Assembly: GCA_964493425.1 (NCBI GenBank)
Contig: CAZBMW010000042.1
Span: 1-5,461 of the forward strand
Origin: CAYLMG01 sp964493425
GTDB lineage: Bacteria; Planctomycetota; Phycisphaerae; Sedimentisphaerales; Anaerobacaceae
DNA: 5,461 nt
Direction: 5' to 3'
This document shows, one piece after another, positions 1 through 5,461 of the stretch. A program made the translations under genes and the position numbers. The notes under the pieces were generated by a model, which worked only from the letters and a program-made list of their open reading frames with translations, had not been told where the DNA came from and ran no database searches. Numbering within the stretch: position 1 is the first letter of the stretch; every line of letters starts with the position of its first letter.

Positions 1-208
1 CACCGTTCTGGCCATCAAAATCCGCGCAACCGAGACCTGAACAGCCGGAAGGGTCAAGCCACTGGTCTGTGAGGGTTTGCAGGTCAATTGTATCAACCTT
101 GAAATCGCCGTTGAGGTCACCTGGCGGCCAATTCTGGCCTTGTGCACCAGTTGTTAACAGACCGAAAAAAAATAGGAATATTATTACACATTTCAAATAG
201 CAAGGCAT
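1..208 (-). CDS. Secreted protein with N-terminal dockerin type I repeat (3' part missing, cut by left window edge)
   Basis: Only the first 69 codons are inside the window. Residues 1-24 form a signal peptide: Lys6, a hydrophobic core VIIFLFFFGLL at 8-18, and a likely signal peptidase I site AQG/QNW after residue 24. There is no lipobox, so export is expected without lipid anchoring. Residues 31-42 (DLNGDFKVDTID) match a dockerin F-hand calcium loop, with Asp31, Asn33, Asp35, Asp39 and Asp42 at the ligand positions, followed by helix residues LQTLTDQW. A second loop begins at 63 (DFDGQNG) and runs off the edge. In cellulosomes dockerins bind cohesins; in planctomycetes the partner is generally unknown. 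The ATG at 206-208 is favoured because AGGAG lies 7 bases upstream and an in-frame TAG at 245-247 excludes a longer ATG-started form. The rest of the protein, probably further surface or enzyme modules, cannot be seen. The signal peptide and dockerin are well supported; the overall function is unknown. Confidence 0.88.
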   Translation of the reverse strand, partial: MPCYLKCVIIFLFFFGLLTTGAQGQNWPPGDLNGDFKVDTIDLQTLTDQWLDPSGCSGLGCADFDGQNG

Positions 209-212
209 TTCT

Positions 213-221
213 TCACTCCTT
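213..221 (-). promoter_or_regulatory. Strong Shine-Dalgarno site of the dockerin gene
   Basis: Read on the minus strand the bases are AAGGAGTGA, a near-complete match to the anti-Shine-Dalgarno sequence. Seven bases separate the last G of AGGAG from the ATG at 206-208. This fixes the start of the partial dockerin gene. Confidence 0.85.
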
Positions 222-292
222 CTGTAGTGGCCGGTATTAGTCAGCTAAAAAAAGAGGGTGCTTGATTTGTTTTTTTGTACATAATCTTTAAC

Positions 293-321
293 ATTATAGC
301 ATAATAAAGGATTTAAGTCAA
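293..321 (-). promoter_or_regulatory. Sigma-70-type promoter with extended -10 element for the dockerin gene
   Basis: On the minus strand TTGACT (316-321, five of six consensus bases) is followed by a 17-base spacer and TATAAT (293-298, six of six). The spacer ends in TGC, giving the extended -10 pattern TGnTATAAT. Transcription would start near 285-286 and leave a leader of about 78 bases before the ATG at 208. The promoter lies wholly between the two genes, so the dockerin gene can be transcribed independently of the large upstream gene. The match is seen directly; activity is inferred. Confidence 0.8.
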
Positions 322-363
322 GTGAAATTGTCGGCGAGATGAAAGTGTCCCTTAAATCGAATC

Positions 364-3300
364 TTACTTTGCAGAGATAGCGATTTCATCAATGTAGATA
401 TCATCCGTATTGCTGCCGGCATCACACCTGAATTTAATTCTCATATTGTTCGGGAAATTATATTGCCCCGGTCCTGTTCCTTCATCGATGAATATAACAG
501 GGTGATAGAAACCATCATTTTCAAAGTCGGTACCGGAGATAAAGGTTGCAACTGTTTGCCAATCTGAGCCGTCAAAAAATTCAACCAGAAAATCTTCACC
601 AGGTTCCATACTCCGGGGGTAGAACCAGAAGTCCACCCTAATCTGAGTATAGCCGGGTGAACTTACATCGACGCCGTCATCGTGCCAGAAGGCTGAAGCG
701 TCACCGATGTCATCCTGTATATTAACTGCGTAGTTTCCCTGATGAGCATAAGTTCCGCCGGAGTACAGGATGCAATCAACGCCACCGCTAGTGAAGTTGC
801 CCCAGCCGATTTCGAAGTTGTCGTAGCTAATCAGTGTCCATTCAAAGCCTGAAATCCGATTTGGTGTGGGAGAAGCAGCCTGCCAAATGTTCGGGTCATT
901 ACCGTAGAGGTTCGGGTCGATTTTCTCAAGGGACTTGCCAAGCCCGTCAGCCTGTACCGGCCAGGGGTCAGTGACACCGTTGAAATCATCGGGATGTGAG
1001 CCGTCGCTATAATTTACCCTGTCGATGCGAATGTATTGCAGGTCACCGTTTTCGTCATAGTCTCCTGGCGCTGAAATTTCGATTTTTTCTCCGCCGTTAT
1101 CCAATCTGCCGCTTTCCCACTGGAAAATTTGAGCACTGGGTGGTACGTCATTAAATTCAGCCAGGAAAATATTTGAGTCCCTTACGACAAGCAAAGTACT
1201 TTTTGGCGGCATATTCGTGTAAGGAGGAAAGGTAAGTTCTATGCCATCAGTGAATTTCCAGGAAATTCCATTAACATCATAGAGGTTTACCGTATCGTCT
1301 GTGATATTGCAGAGTTCAATATATTCTGCATCCCAGTTACCCCAGAAGATTTCCGGATGGTACATAATCTCGCTAATGACCACCGGGCCGACTTTTGGAT
1401 AAGCGTTAGGCTTCAGGATGGTATTCTCACTCATAGCGACAAAATTATAATTGTCGGTGCTTTCTTTGTAGTATCGGCCGAAAGCGATACCGTTTTCAGA
1501 TGCGCCGAAGTCTTCCTCGTTTCTGTATCCCGTCGGCTGTCCTGCCAGGCCCGAGGACAGACAAAGCTTTTCACCAGCTTCACTAAGAGCGAACGGCACG
1601 TGAGCACCTGGGTCTGAACTGAGCGGCCCGAAATTAGTATCTTCATAAAAAACAATATAGCTTTTTGCGGATATTACGGTTCCCTCAATGATTTCGTATT
1701 TAGTAAGATTGGAATCATTGTCACTGAGGAACCAGCCGCCGATGTCAATCGATTCATCTGTAGTGTTATGCAGCTCTATCCAGTCCGGTGCGAGGTCGTG
1801 AGAATGAGCGAGAATCTCGTTTATTACTATATCGCCGTGCCGCGGCCCGTTATCATCCACACCCGGTGAGCCGCCCTGGACAATGCTCGCGGACCAGCAG
1901 TCCTTTTCGCACCAGCTATTAGGGTCGGGATTAAATTCATCGTTTATCGTAAGTGAATATCCTTCGCCGTCAGTAACAGACCGCCAGCCGTCATTATACT
2001 TAAAGTCGAGAATAGTATTTCCGAGTGCATCCGCAAGTCTGATTCGCTCACCCGCGTTGTCAAGCATACCTTCATATTCGCCAACTGCATTTATGCCCGT
2101 TCCGTATTCGGCTTCGAATGCGTTTATATCTTTGACGACAACAATGTACTGACTCGGTTCAAGTGTAACATTCGGGAAAGTAAATTGTATGCCGTTTGTG
2201 AATTTTACCAGATTGAGATTAATTGATTCCAATCCGATGTTTCTTAGCTCAATGAATTCGGCATTTGGGTCTGCAGGCGGCCATTCACGGGGATGGTACA
2301 TAATCTCGGTAATGCGCAGGTTGTCCACTATAGGCCCGATAGCAAAGACGGCTTCGGAAAGCGGGCTCCAGTCCCAAGAAGCCCACGCGCGTGCTTTAAC
2401 GATAGTACTGTGATTCAATGGAATTGCGCCCGTATATTCGGTTCCCTGAGGGATACTCGTAAACGGCTGTCTCGGATCTGAGCCGTCAAGCGTATAATAA
2501 ATGGTGTTCGAATCCTCGGGCATTGTAAGAAGGTCTCCGGCATCGATTTGACCTCCATGTTTAGCTTGGCCGTTGATATAAAATCGCGGTGCATCGAGCC
2601 AGAGGAGAAATCCCCAGTCTCGAAACTGGTCGATAACAACGTCCGTTCTCCAGGGGAAGTAGTCATTTATGAGCCTGTCTCTTTCGGCGACCCATTCAAT
2701 ATCACGAGTATAAGGGGGCCAACGCTTGCTGTCACCCCAGCGTGCGGATTCGCCGACTATCGCACGGTCGATATCCATAATTCGATTCGTATAACGTTCG
2801 ATTGCCTTTTGAGGCGTCAATACCCCGTTATTAAAGTAATACTTTTGTATTCGGTCCGCCACCAGAATTACAAATTCGTAGTTTGATAAAAGGTTCCAAA
2901 AGAAATAATGCGGATTGTCGTAGCCGTAAATGTAAAGTCGGTTCACATCAAGCCACTCCAGGCTCCATTCGCAGTCCCAGGGAACAAAGAGGAATTGACC
3001 TTCGGGCTCACTTCGTCTCATTGCATAGAAATTTCTCGGGATTTCATTGTTGCACAGAAGAACAGGTGCATCACGATTGCCGGTATAGAATATCATCAGC
3101 AGATAATCAATCATCGCCTGAATATCAAGGTACTGTTGTATATCATTATAATTTTCCTGTATGGAAAGGTCTTCCTCTGCCAGTGCGTTCATTGTGCCCC
3201 ATGCCATCGTGTTACCGGCTATTACCTCCATCTGAGGTTCTCCAGAAGTTTCGTTTGGTGCCTTGAGGACATCATAGTCAGCTTTATCTCCGCCGAGATG

Positions 3301-5461
3301 TTCCTCGGCAAAACCATCATCAGGTCTTTCCACGAGAACATATAAACCCCAGTATAGACCATTGATGTAGAGATGAACGTGCCTTCCGTAGGGAGTCAGG
3401 CCTCCCATATCACGTATTGTATCACGGCAAAAGGCATCTCGCATATACTGAGTAGCTGCAGTCCCCATACCGCCGCAGGCGGTACTGTCGCCTATGTAGC
3501 TGTAATTCCAAGTTGCCCTCAGTACCAAGCTGTCGAACTTATCTACCTCTGTGTCATTAAAGAACGGGAATTCGAGTCTGGTCGGCCCATATATGCTTTT
3601 CGCGAGGATTCGCAGGGAGTGTTTTGCGACAGAGGAACGCCTTCCAACACCGCCGTGCACTCTGAGTCCGGCATTTGCCTGGTAAGTTTCGTTGGTTACA
3701 GGGTCAATCCATTCAATGGAGGCCGGTCTTTCCCACTCAATGCCGCTCTCAGAGGCATTTGCATAAATTCCGTTTTCGTCTCCAAAGAAATCATCGTTAT
3801 CGATTCCAATACAAACGGAAGGAATCGTTTTCAGGTCATCTTTTATTGTTGGATAGTAATTGGGGTCATATACTACGTAATAGTCCATTGCATAATCTAC
3901 TAAATTATCTCCCCAAGAGGTAGGAAAGCCTTCGGGATAATATGGTTGATCTATAACATCCTCGAGAAAGATATAGGTTTGCGTATCGACATTGCTGGGT
4001 TTATACCCGAACTTGAAAGCCGCAGCCCGCAGGCAGGTTGTTTTTGTGATTTGAATCGGATTATTCGGGTCATAGATTGTTCCATTTGTTTCTGTCGGTG
4101 CGCTTCCATCGGTTGTGTAACGAATAACGGCGCCTTCGGTATCAGTGGCAATTCTTACCTGGAATGGCTGCTCATAGAAACCACGGTCAACGCTGAAGCG
4201 AGTATCATCGACTAAATTTATAAAAGAATCATCGTTTGGGAGCAATGGCGTTGGCTTTGAAAAATACCATTCCCGATAAGAGTCGAAGTTTAGCGACAGG
4301 GTTTTGATAATGGGTAGAATAAGAAAATCCTCATCGCTGATACTTGAGTTTAATCCGTGTATTGCGAGCAGATTTTTACCCTGCTTGATAAGATGGCGGT
4401 AGTCTGAGAAGTCGATAGCTTCGGCAGTAGCAGCCATTGGGTCGGTTCGCTGAGCGGTTGCAGATGAGTTCCAGGTCGGATTTGCAGGTGCGTTTCTTCT
4501 GGCCACTTCAGTACCATTGATATAGGCAACAAAACCGTCGTCATAATAGATGTTCAGCATAAGGTTATCAGAAAGCAGATTCGGGTCGGGAACATCGAAT
4601 TCGACTCTAATGTATGCAGAGGAGTTAATGTTATACATATATTGTTTTATATTAGTCCTAATAAGCGGTGAGATATACTGTAAATCAGGAGGAAGGGGAG
4701 CCTTGAAATGTATCGCATCGGCAAGATAATTATTAACAATCTGCTCCTGAGTAAGGACACCGTCGTGCATTCTTAACGCAGCCAGATAACCGGTATAGTT
4801 CAGATCTCCACTGGCTGTTCCGAGTCTTAAGTTATGGCCTTCATATATATCGAGGATTTTTTGCTCAGCTGTATTGAGTTTTCCATCGACATAGACGCGT
4901 TCGGTCCCGTTTGTACCCCCATCATACGTTACTGTTATATAGTGCCACTTTTCTGCAGCAGGTATGCCGCCATCATAGCCGATATCAGTTGAACCGTTAT
5001 GTATCATTGCGCCGGAAGACCCGCTTGTACCATATCCGAAAATAGAGCGCCTACCCTCTATACTTCCAATATTATTCGTCCATTGGACTACAGCTTCCTG
5101 ACTGCTGATACTTGGATTGTAAACCCAAGTTTCAATAGACCAATCGCTGTCTGATGTTATCCCGTCGGGAGCGGTAAAAGTAGCCTTCATGTGGTTTGTA
5201 CCATCGAATTTAGGGGTCAGACATAAATCCGGTGACCCATATGTCTCTACTACAGTGCCATCATCGTCGAAGTAACCGCCGAGCGTACCATGGTTAGTCC
5301 ACTCGTAAACCCGTCCGGGTGCTGTAAAATCTTTATACGTTAAATCGATAAACAATTGTCCGGCTGTTTCAATCTCCATTTGCTCGGAGTAACCAACGCC
5401 CGTAAAAATGAACATCCAGCTCGATGGAACAAAATCGTTCTCTGTCCATTCTTTGCCGAGA
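364..5461 (-). CDS. Giant multidomain secreted-type protein: LamG, CotH kinase fold, three lamin-tail domains (5' end missing)
   Basis: The frame is open to the right edge; stop TAA at 364-366. Numbering here counts the Met at 5413-5415 as residue 1, but 15 more in-frame codons precede it, ending in VPSSW, and that Met has no ribosome binding site. The text SSWMFIFTGVGY resembles the SSWxxGxTGVGY motif of jelly-roll domains in planctomycete proteins, so the Met is internal. Domains in order: LamG about 13-237; jelly-roll second half 243-375; chitobiase-C-terminal-like module 405-485 (IRYTTDGSAPT); CotH 530-860; second chitobiase-like module 943-1026 (IYYTLDGSDPR); lamin-tail domains 1029-1145, 1194-1310 and 1343-1470; C-terminal MAM/jelly-roll-like module 1523-1683. 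No transmembrane segment, PEP-CTERM or C-terminal dockerin is visible, so any signal peptide or anchor must lie in the missing N-terminus. The frame is intact over about 1,700 codons, so it is not a pseudogene. The role is unknown; surface attachment, polysaccharide binding or protein phosphorylation are inferences from the modules. Confidence 0.93.
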   Translation of the reverse strand, partial: LGKEWTENDFVPSSWMFIFTGVGYSEQMEIETAGQLFIDLTYKDFTAPGRVYEWTNHGTLGGYFDDDGTVVETYGSPDLCLTPKFDGTNHMKATFTAPDGITSDSDWSIETWVYNPSISSQEAVVQWTNNIGSIEGRRSIFGYGTSGSSGAMIHNGSTDIGYDGGIPAAEKWHYITVTYDGGTNGTERVYVDGKLNTAEQKILDIYEGHNLRLGTASGDLNYTGYLAALRMHDGVLTQEQIVNNYLADAIHFKAPLPPDLQYISPLIRTNIKQYMYNINSSAYIRVEFDVPDPNLLSDNLMLNIYYDDGFVAYINGTEVARRNAPANPTWNSSATAQRTDPMAATAEAIDFSDYRHLIKQGKNLLAIHGLNSSISDEDFLILPIIKTLSLNFDSYREWYFSKPTPLLPNDDSFINLVDDTRFSVDRGFYEQPFQVRIATDTEGAVIRYTTDGSAPTETNGTIYDPNNPIQITKTTCLRAAAFKFGYKPSNVDTQTYIFLEDVIDQPYYPEGFPTSWGDNLVDYAMDYYVVYDPNYYPTIKDDLKTIPSVCIGIDNDDFFGDENGIYANASESGIEWERPASIEWIDPVTNETYQANAGLRVHGGVGRRSSVAKHSLRILAKSIYGPTRLEFPFFNDTEVDKFDSLVLRATWNYSYIGDSTACGGMGTAATQYMRDAFCRDTIRDMGGLTPYGRHVHLYINGLYWGLYVLVERPDDGFAEEHLGGDKADYDVLKAPNETSGEPQMEVIAGNTMAWGTMNALAEEDLSIQENYNDIQQYLDIQAMIDYLLMIFYTGNRDAPVLLCNNEIPRNFYAMRRSEPEGQFLFVPWDCEWSLEWLDVNRLYIYGYDNPHYFFWNLLSNYEFVILVADRIQKYYFNNGVLTPQKAIERYTNRIMDIDRAIVGESARWGDSKRWPPYTRDIEWVAERDRLINDYFPWRTDVVIDQFRDWGFLLWLDAPRFYINGQAKHGGQIDAGDLLTMPEDSNTIYYTLDGSDPRQPFTSIPQGTEYTGAIPLNHSTIVKARAWASWDWSPLSEAVFAIGPIVDNLRITEIMYHPREWPPADPNAEFIELRNIGLESINLNLVKFTNGIQFTFPNVTLEPSQYIVVVKDINAFEAEYGTGINAVGEYEGMLDNAGERIRLADALGNTILDFKYNDGWRSVTDGEGYSLTINDEFNPDPNSWCEKDCWSASIVQGGSPGVDDNGPRHGDIVINEILAHSHDLAPDWIELHNTTDESIDIGGWFLSDNDSNLTKYEIIEGTVISAKSYIVFYEDTNFGPLSSDPGAHVPFALSEAGEKLCLSSGLAGQPTGYRNEEDFGASENGIAFGRYYKESTDNYNFVAMSENTILKPNAYPKVGPVVISEIMYHPEIFWGNWDAEYIELCNITDDTVNLYDVNGISWKFTDGIELTFPPYTNMPPKSTLLVVRDSNIFLAEFNDVPPSAQIFQWESGRLDNGGEKIEISAPGDYDENGDLQYIRIDRVNYSDGSHPDDFNGVTDPWPVQADGLGKSLEKIDPNLYGNDPNIWQAASPTPNRISGFEWTLISYDNFEIGWGNFTSGGVDCILYSGGTYAHQGNYAVNIQDDIGDASAFWHDDGVDVSSPGYTQIRVDFWFYPRSMEPGEDFLVEFFDGSDWQTVATFISGTDFENDGFYHPVIFIDEGTGPGQYNFPNNMRIKFRCDAGSNTDDIYIDEIAISAK
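367..849 (-). other. C-terminal MAM/jelly-roll-like module
   Basis: Residues about 1523-1683, reaching the stop codon: ISYDNFEIGWGNFTSGG, YSGGTYAHQGNYAVNIQDD, YTQIRVDFWFYPRSMEPGED, FFDGSDWQTVATF, MRIKFRCDAGSNTDDIYIDE and a final IAISAK. The order of DNFEIGWGN, the central FWF strand and a closing DDIYIDEI resembles a carbohydrate- or adhesion-type beta-sandwich common at the ends of secreted planctomycete and Bacteroidetes proteins. The ligand is unknown. Confidence 0.6.
1006..1389 (-). other. Lamin-tail domain 3
   Basis: Residues about 1343-1470: VVISEIMYHPE at 1345-1355, AEYIELCNITDDTVNLYDV, a FTDGIELTFPP strand, LLVVRDSNIFLAEF and LDNGGEKIEISAPGD. It is the same subtype as domain 1. The linker after it holds SLEKIDPN and DPNIWQAASPTPN, the usual closing elements of an LTD unit. 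Confidence 0.84.
1355..1372 (-). repeat. 18-base direct repeat, copy in lamin-tail domain 3
   Basis: The plus-strand bases GGATGGTACATAATCTCG are identical to those at 2291-2308; after one mismatch, TAATG also matches. They encode the EIMYHP motif (residues 1349-1354) at the start of lamin-tail domain 3. This is most simply a trace of domain duplication under protein constraint. Confidence 0.75.
1486..1836 (-). other. Lamin-tail domain 2
   Basis: Residues about 1194-1310: GDIVINEILAHS, APDWIELHNTTDESIDIGGW and FLSDNDSNLTKYEI, then ISAKSYIVFYED and ALSEAGEKLCLSS. It belongs to the 'DWIELHN...GGWFLSD' subtype, distinct from the flanking EIMYHP-type copies. Confidence 0.85.
1981..2331 (-). other. 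Lamin-tail domain 1
   Basis: Residues about 1029-1145: LRITEIMYHP at 1033-1042, AEFIELRNIG at 1052-1061, the FPNVTLEPSQYIVVVKD strand pair, and LDNAGERIRLADALGNTILD at 1118-1137. This is the typical start-to-end pattern of a bacterial LTD, an immunoglobulin-like fold of secreted proteins. It is followed by a linker with DPNSW and GGSPG elements that normally close these units. Confidence 0.85.
2291..2308 (-). repeat. 18-base direct repeat, copy in lamin-tail domain 1
   Basis: Exact copy of 1355-1372, encoding EIMYHP (residues 1037-1042) of lamin-tail domain 1. Lamin-tail domain 2, between the two copies, does not carry it. Confidence 0.75.
2338..2589 (-). other. Chitobiase C-terminal-like module 2
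   Basis: Residues about 943-1026. The series FYINGQAKHGGQIDAGD, IYYTLDGSDPR at 972-982, then GAIPLNHSTIVKARAWAS, repeats the layout of the module before the CotH domain, with the same TxDGSxP turn. The two copies therefore bracket CotH. Confidence 0.78.
2836..3828 (-). other. CotH kinase-fold domain
   Basis: Residues about 530-860. Recognisable blocks are the lead-in IPSVCIGIDNDDFFG with GIYANASESGIEWERP; GLRVHGGVGRRSSVAKHS at 583-600 (Lys598 is a candidate nucleotide-binding lysine); KSIYGPTRLEFPFF; HLYINGLYWGLYVLVERPDD at 681-700; FYTGNRDAP around Asp782 with Asn795 further on (candidate catalytic loop); and FVPWDCEWSLE with Asp814 (candidate metal-binding Asp). The CotH family includes the Bacillus spore-coat protein kinase, an atypical secretory-type kinase. 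Residue roles are assigned by analogy. Nothing suggests sporulation here; an extracytoplasmic kinase or kinase-like binding role is possible. Confidence 0.85.
3961..4203 (-). other. Chitobiase C-terminal-like / Fn3-associated module 1
   Basis: Residues about 405-485. The run FSVDRGFYEQPFQVRI, then IRYTTDGSAPTETNG and a late TTCLRAAAFKFGYKPS, is the standard pattern of the CHB_HEX_C_1/Fn3-associated beta-sandwich, in which the TxDGSxPT motif marks a turn. These modules accompany glycoside hydrolases and surface proteins as structural linkers; no catalytic role is expected. Confidence 0.8.
4291..4689 (-). other. Jelly-roll (galactose-binding-like) domain, second half
   Basis: Residues about 243-375: YMYNINSSAYIRVEFDV, then NIYYDDGFVAYINGTEVARR at 288-307, PTWNSSATAQ and GKNLLAIHGLN at 346-355. 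This pattern is common in planctomycete CotH/lamin-tail proteins. It normally follows closely after an SSWxxGxxGVGY motif, which here sits before the LamG domain. The exact fold is inferred. Confidence 0.65.
4705..5379 (-). other. LamG/concanavalin A-like domain (Laminin_G_3 type)
   Basis: Residues about 13-237 of the large protein. Typical elements are AGQLFIDL, EWTNHGTLGG, the strand DWSIETWVYNPS at 91-102, the central EKWHYITVTYDGG at 155-167, VYVDGKLN at 174-181 and the closing GYLAALRMHDGVLTQEQI at 209-226. Such domains usually bind glycans or proteins, or act as structural modules. The family call is by motif recognition; no ligand can be assigned. Confidence 0.82.

Larger units (their letters stand above)
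209..363 (-). other. Intergenic region and 5' leader between the two minus-strand genes
   Basis: The 155-base, AT-rich gap holds the promoter and ribosome binding site listed separately. Between promoter and start, the leader carries an A7 tract (minus-strand read of 270-276) and a T7 tract (minus-strand read of 247-253), about 16 bases apart. They could pair weakly, but there is no GC stem. I see no convincing intrinsic terminator for the large gene between its stop codon (364-366) and the promoter, so some read-through is possible. No riboswitch or small ORF was recognised. Confidence 0.6.

Noticed and set aside
247..276. A7/T7 tracts in the leader as an intrinsic terminator
   Set aside because: The possible stem is only A-T pairs with a loop of about 16 bases and no GC stem before the T tract. 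It also lies downstream of the promoter of the dockerin gene, where a constitutive terminator would make little sense.
310..362. Possible terminator hairpin just after the large gene
   Set aside because: The similar stretches AAGTGAAAT and GATGAAAGTG read in the same direction, not as an inverted repeat, and no T tract follows.
2836..3828. Reading the CotH domain as evidence of a spore-forming Firmicute
   Set aside because: The combination with lamin-tail, LamG and chitobiase-like modules and with an N-terminal dockerin neighbour is typical of planctomycete secreted proteins, and no spore genes are present.
3373..3903. Plus-strand open frame of 176 codons
   Set aside because: It lies opposite the conserved CotH coding sequence, has no ribosome binding site, and its translation shows no domain-like pattern. 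It is a shadow of the minus-strand gene. The same applies to the other plus-strand frames between 1357 and 4215.
1..5461. CRISPR array, transposon, tRNA/rRNA or defence system
   Set aside because: No spaced repeats, terminal inverted repeats, transposase motifs or structured RNA patterns were seen. The window is filled by two surface-protein genes and one short gap.

Overview
The window looks like a piece of a planctomycete genome, most likely from Phycisphaerae/Sedimentisphaerales-like bacteria of anoxic or marine sediment. This is a judgement from protein style alone. The clues are a very large secreted-type protein combining LamG, chitobiase-C-terminal-like, CotH and lamin-tail modules, and a second protein with a dockerin repeat directly after its signal peptide. 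Base composition is moderate, with no codon-use break that I could see by eye.

Layout: all real coding content is on the minus strand. From 5461 down to 364 lies one long uninterrupted reading frame. It is already open at the right edge, so its true start and any signal peptide lie outside the window. In protein order it holds: the end of one half of a jelly-roll-like domain, a LamG/concanavalin-like domain, the other half of the jelly-roll, a chitobiase-C-terminal-like (Fn3-associated) module, a CotH kinase-fold domain, a second chitobiase-C-terminal-like module, three lamin-tail domains, and a C-terminal MAM/jelly-roll-like module ending at the stop codon.

A 155-base gap (209-363) follows. 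It carries a near-perfect extended -10 sigma-70-type promoter on the minus strand and a strong Shine-Dalgarno site. From 208 to the left edge runs the start of a second gene: signal peptide plus the first dockerin calcium-binding loop, cut by the window.

The two genes are codirectional but appear to be separate transcription units, because the second has its own strong promoter. Both products are expected outside the cytoplasm, and the modules suggest carbohydrate or surface binding and protein assembly. The biochemical role of the large CotH/lamin-tail proteins is not known. I found no RNA genes, mobile elements, CRISPR arrays or defence systems.
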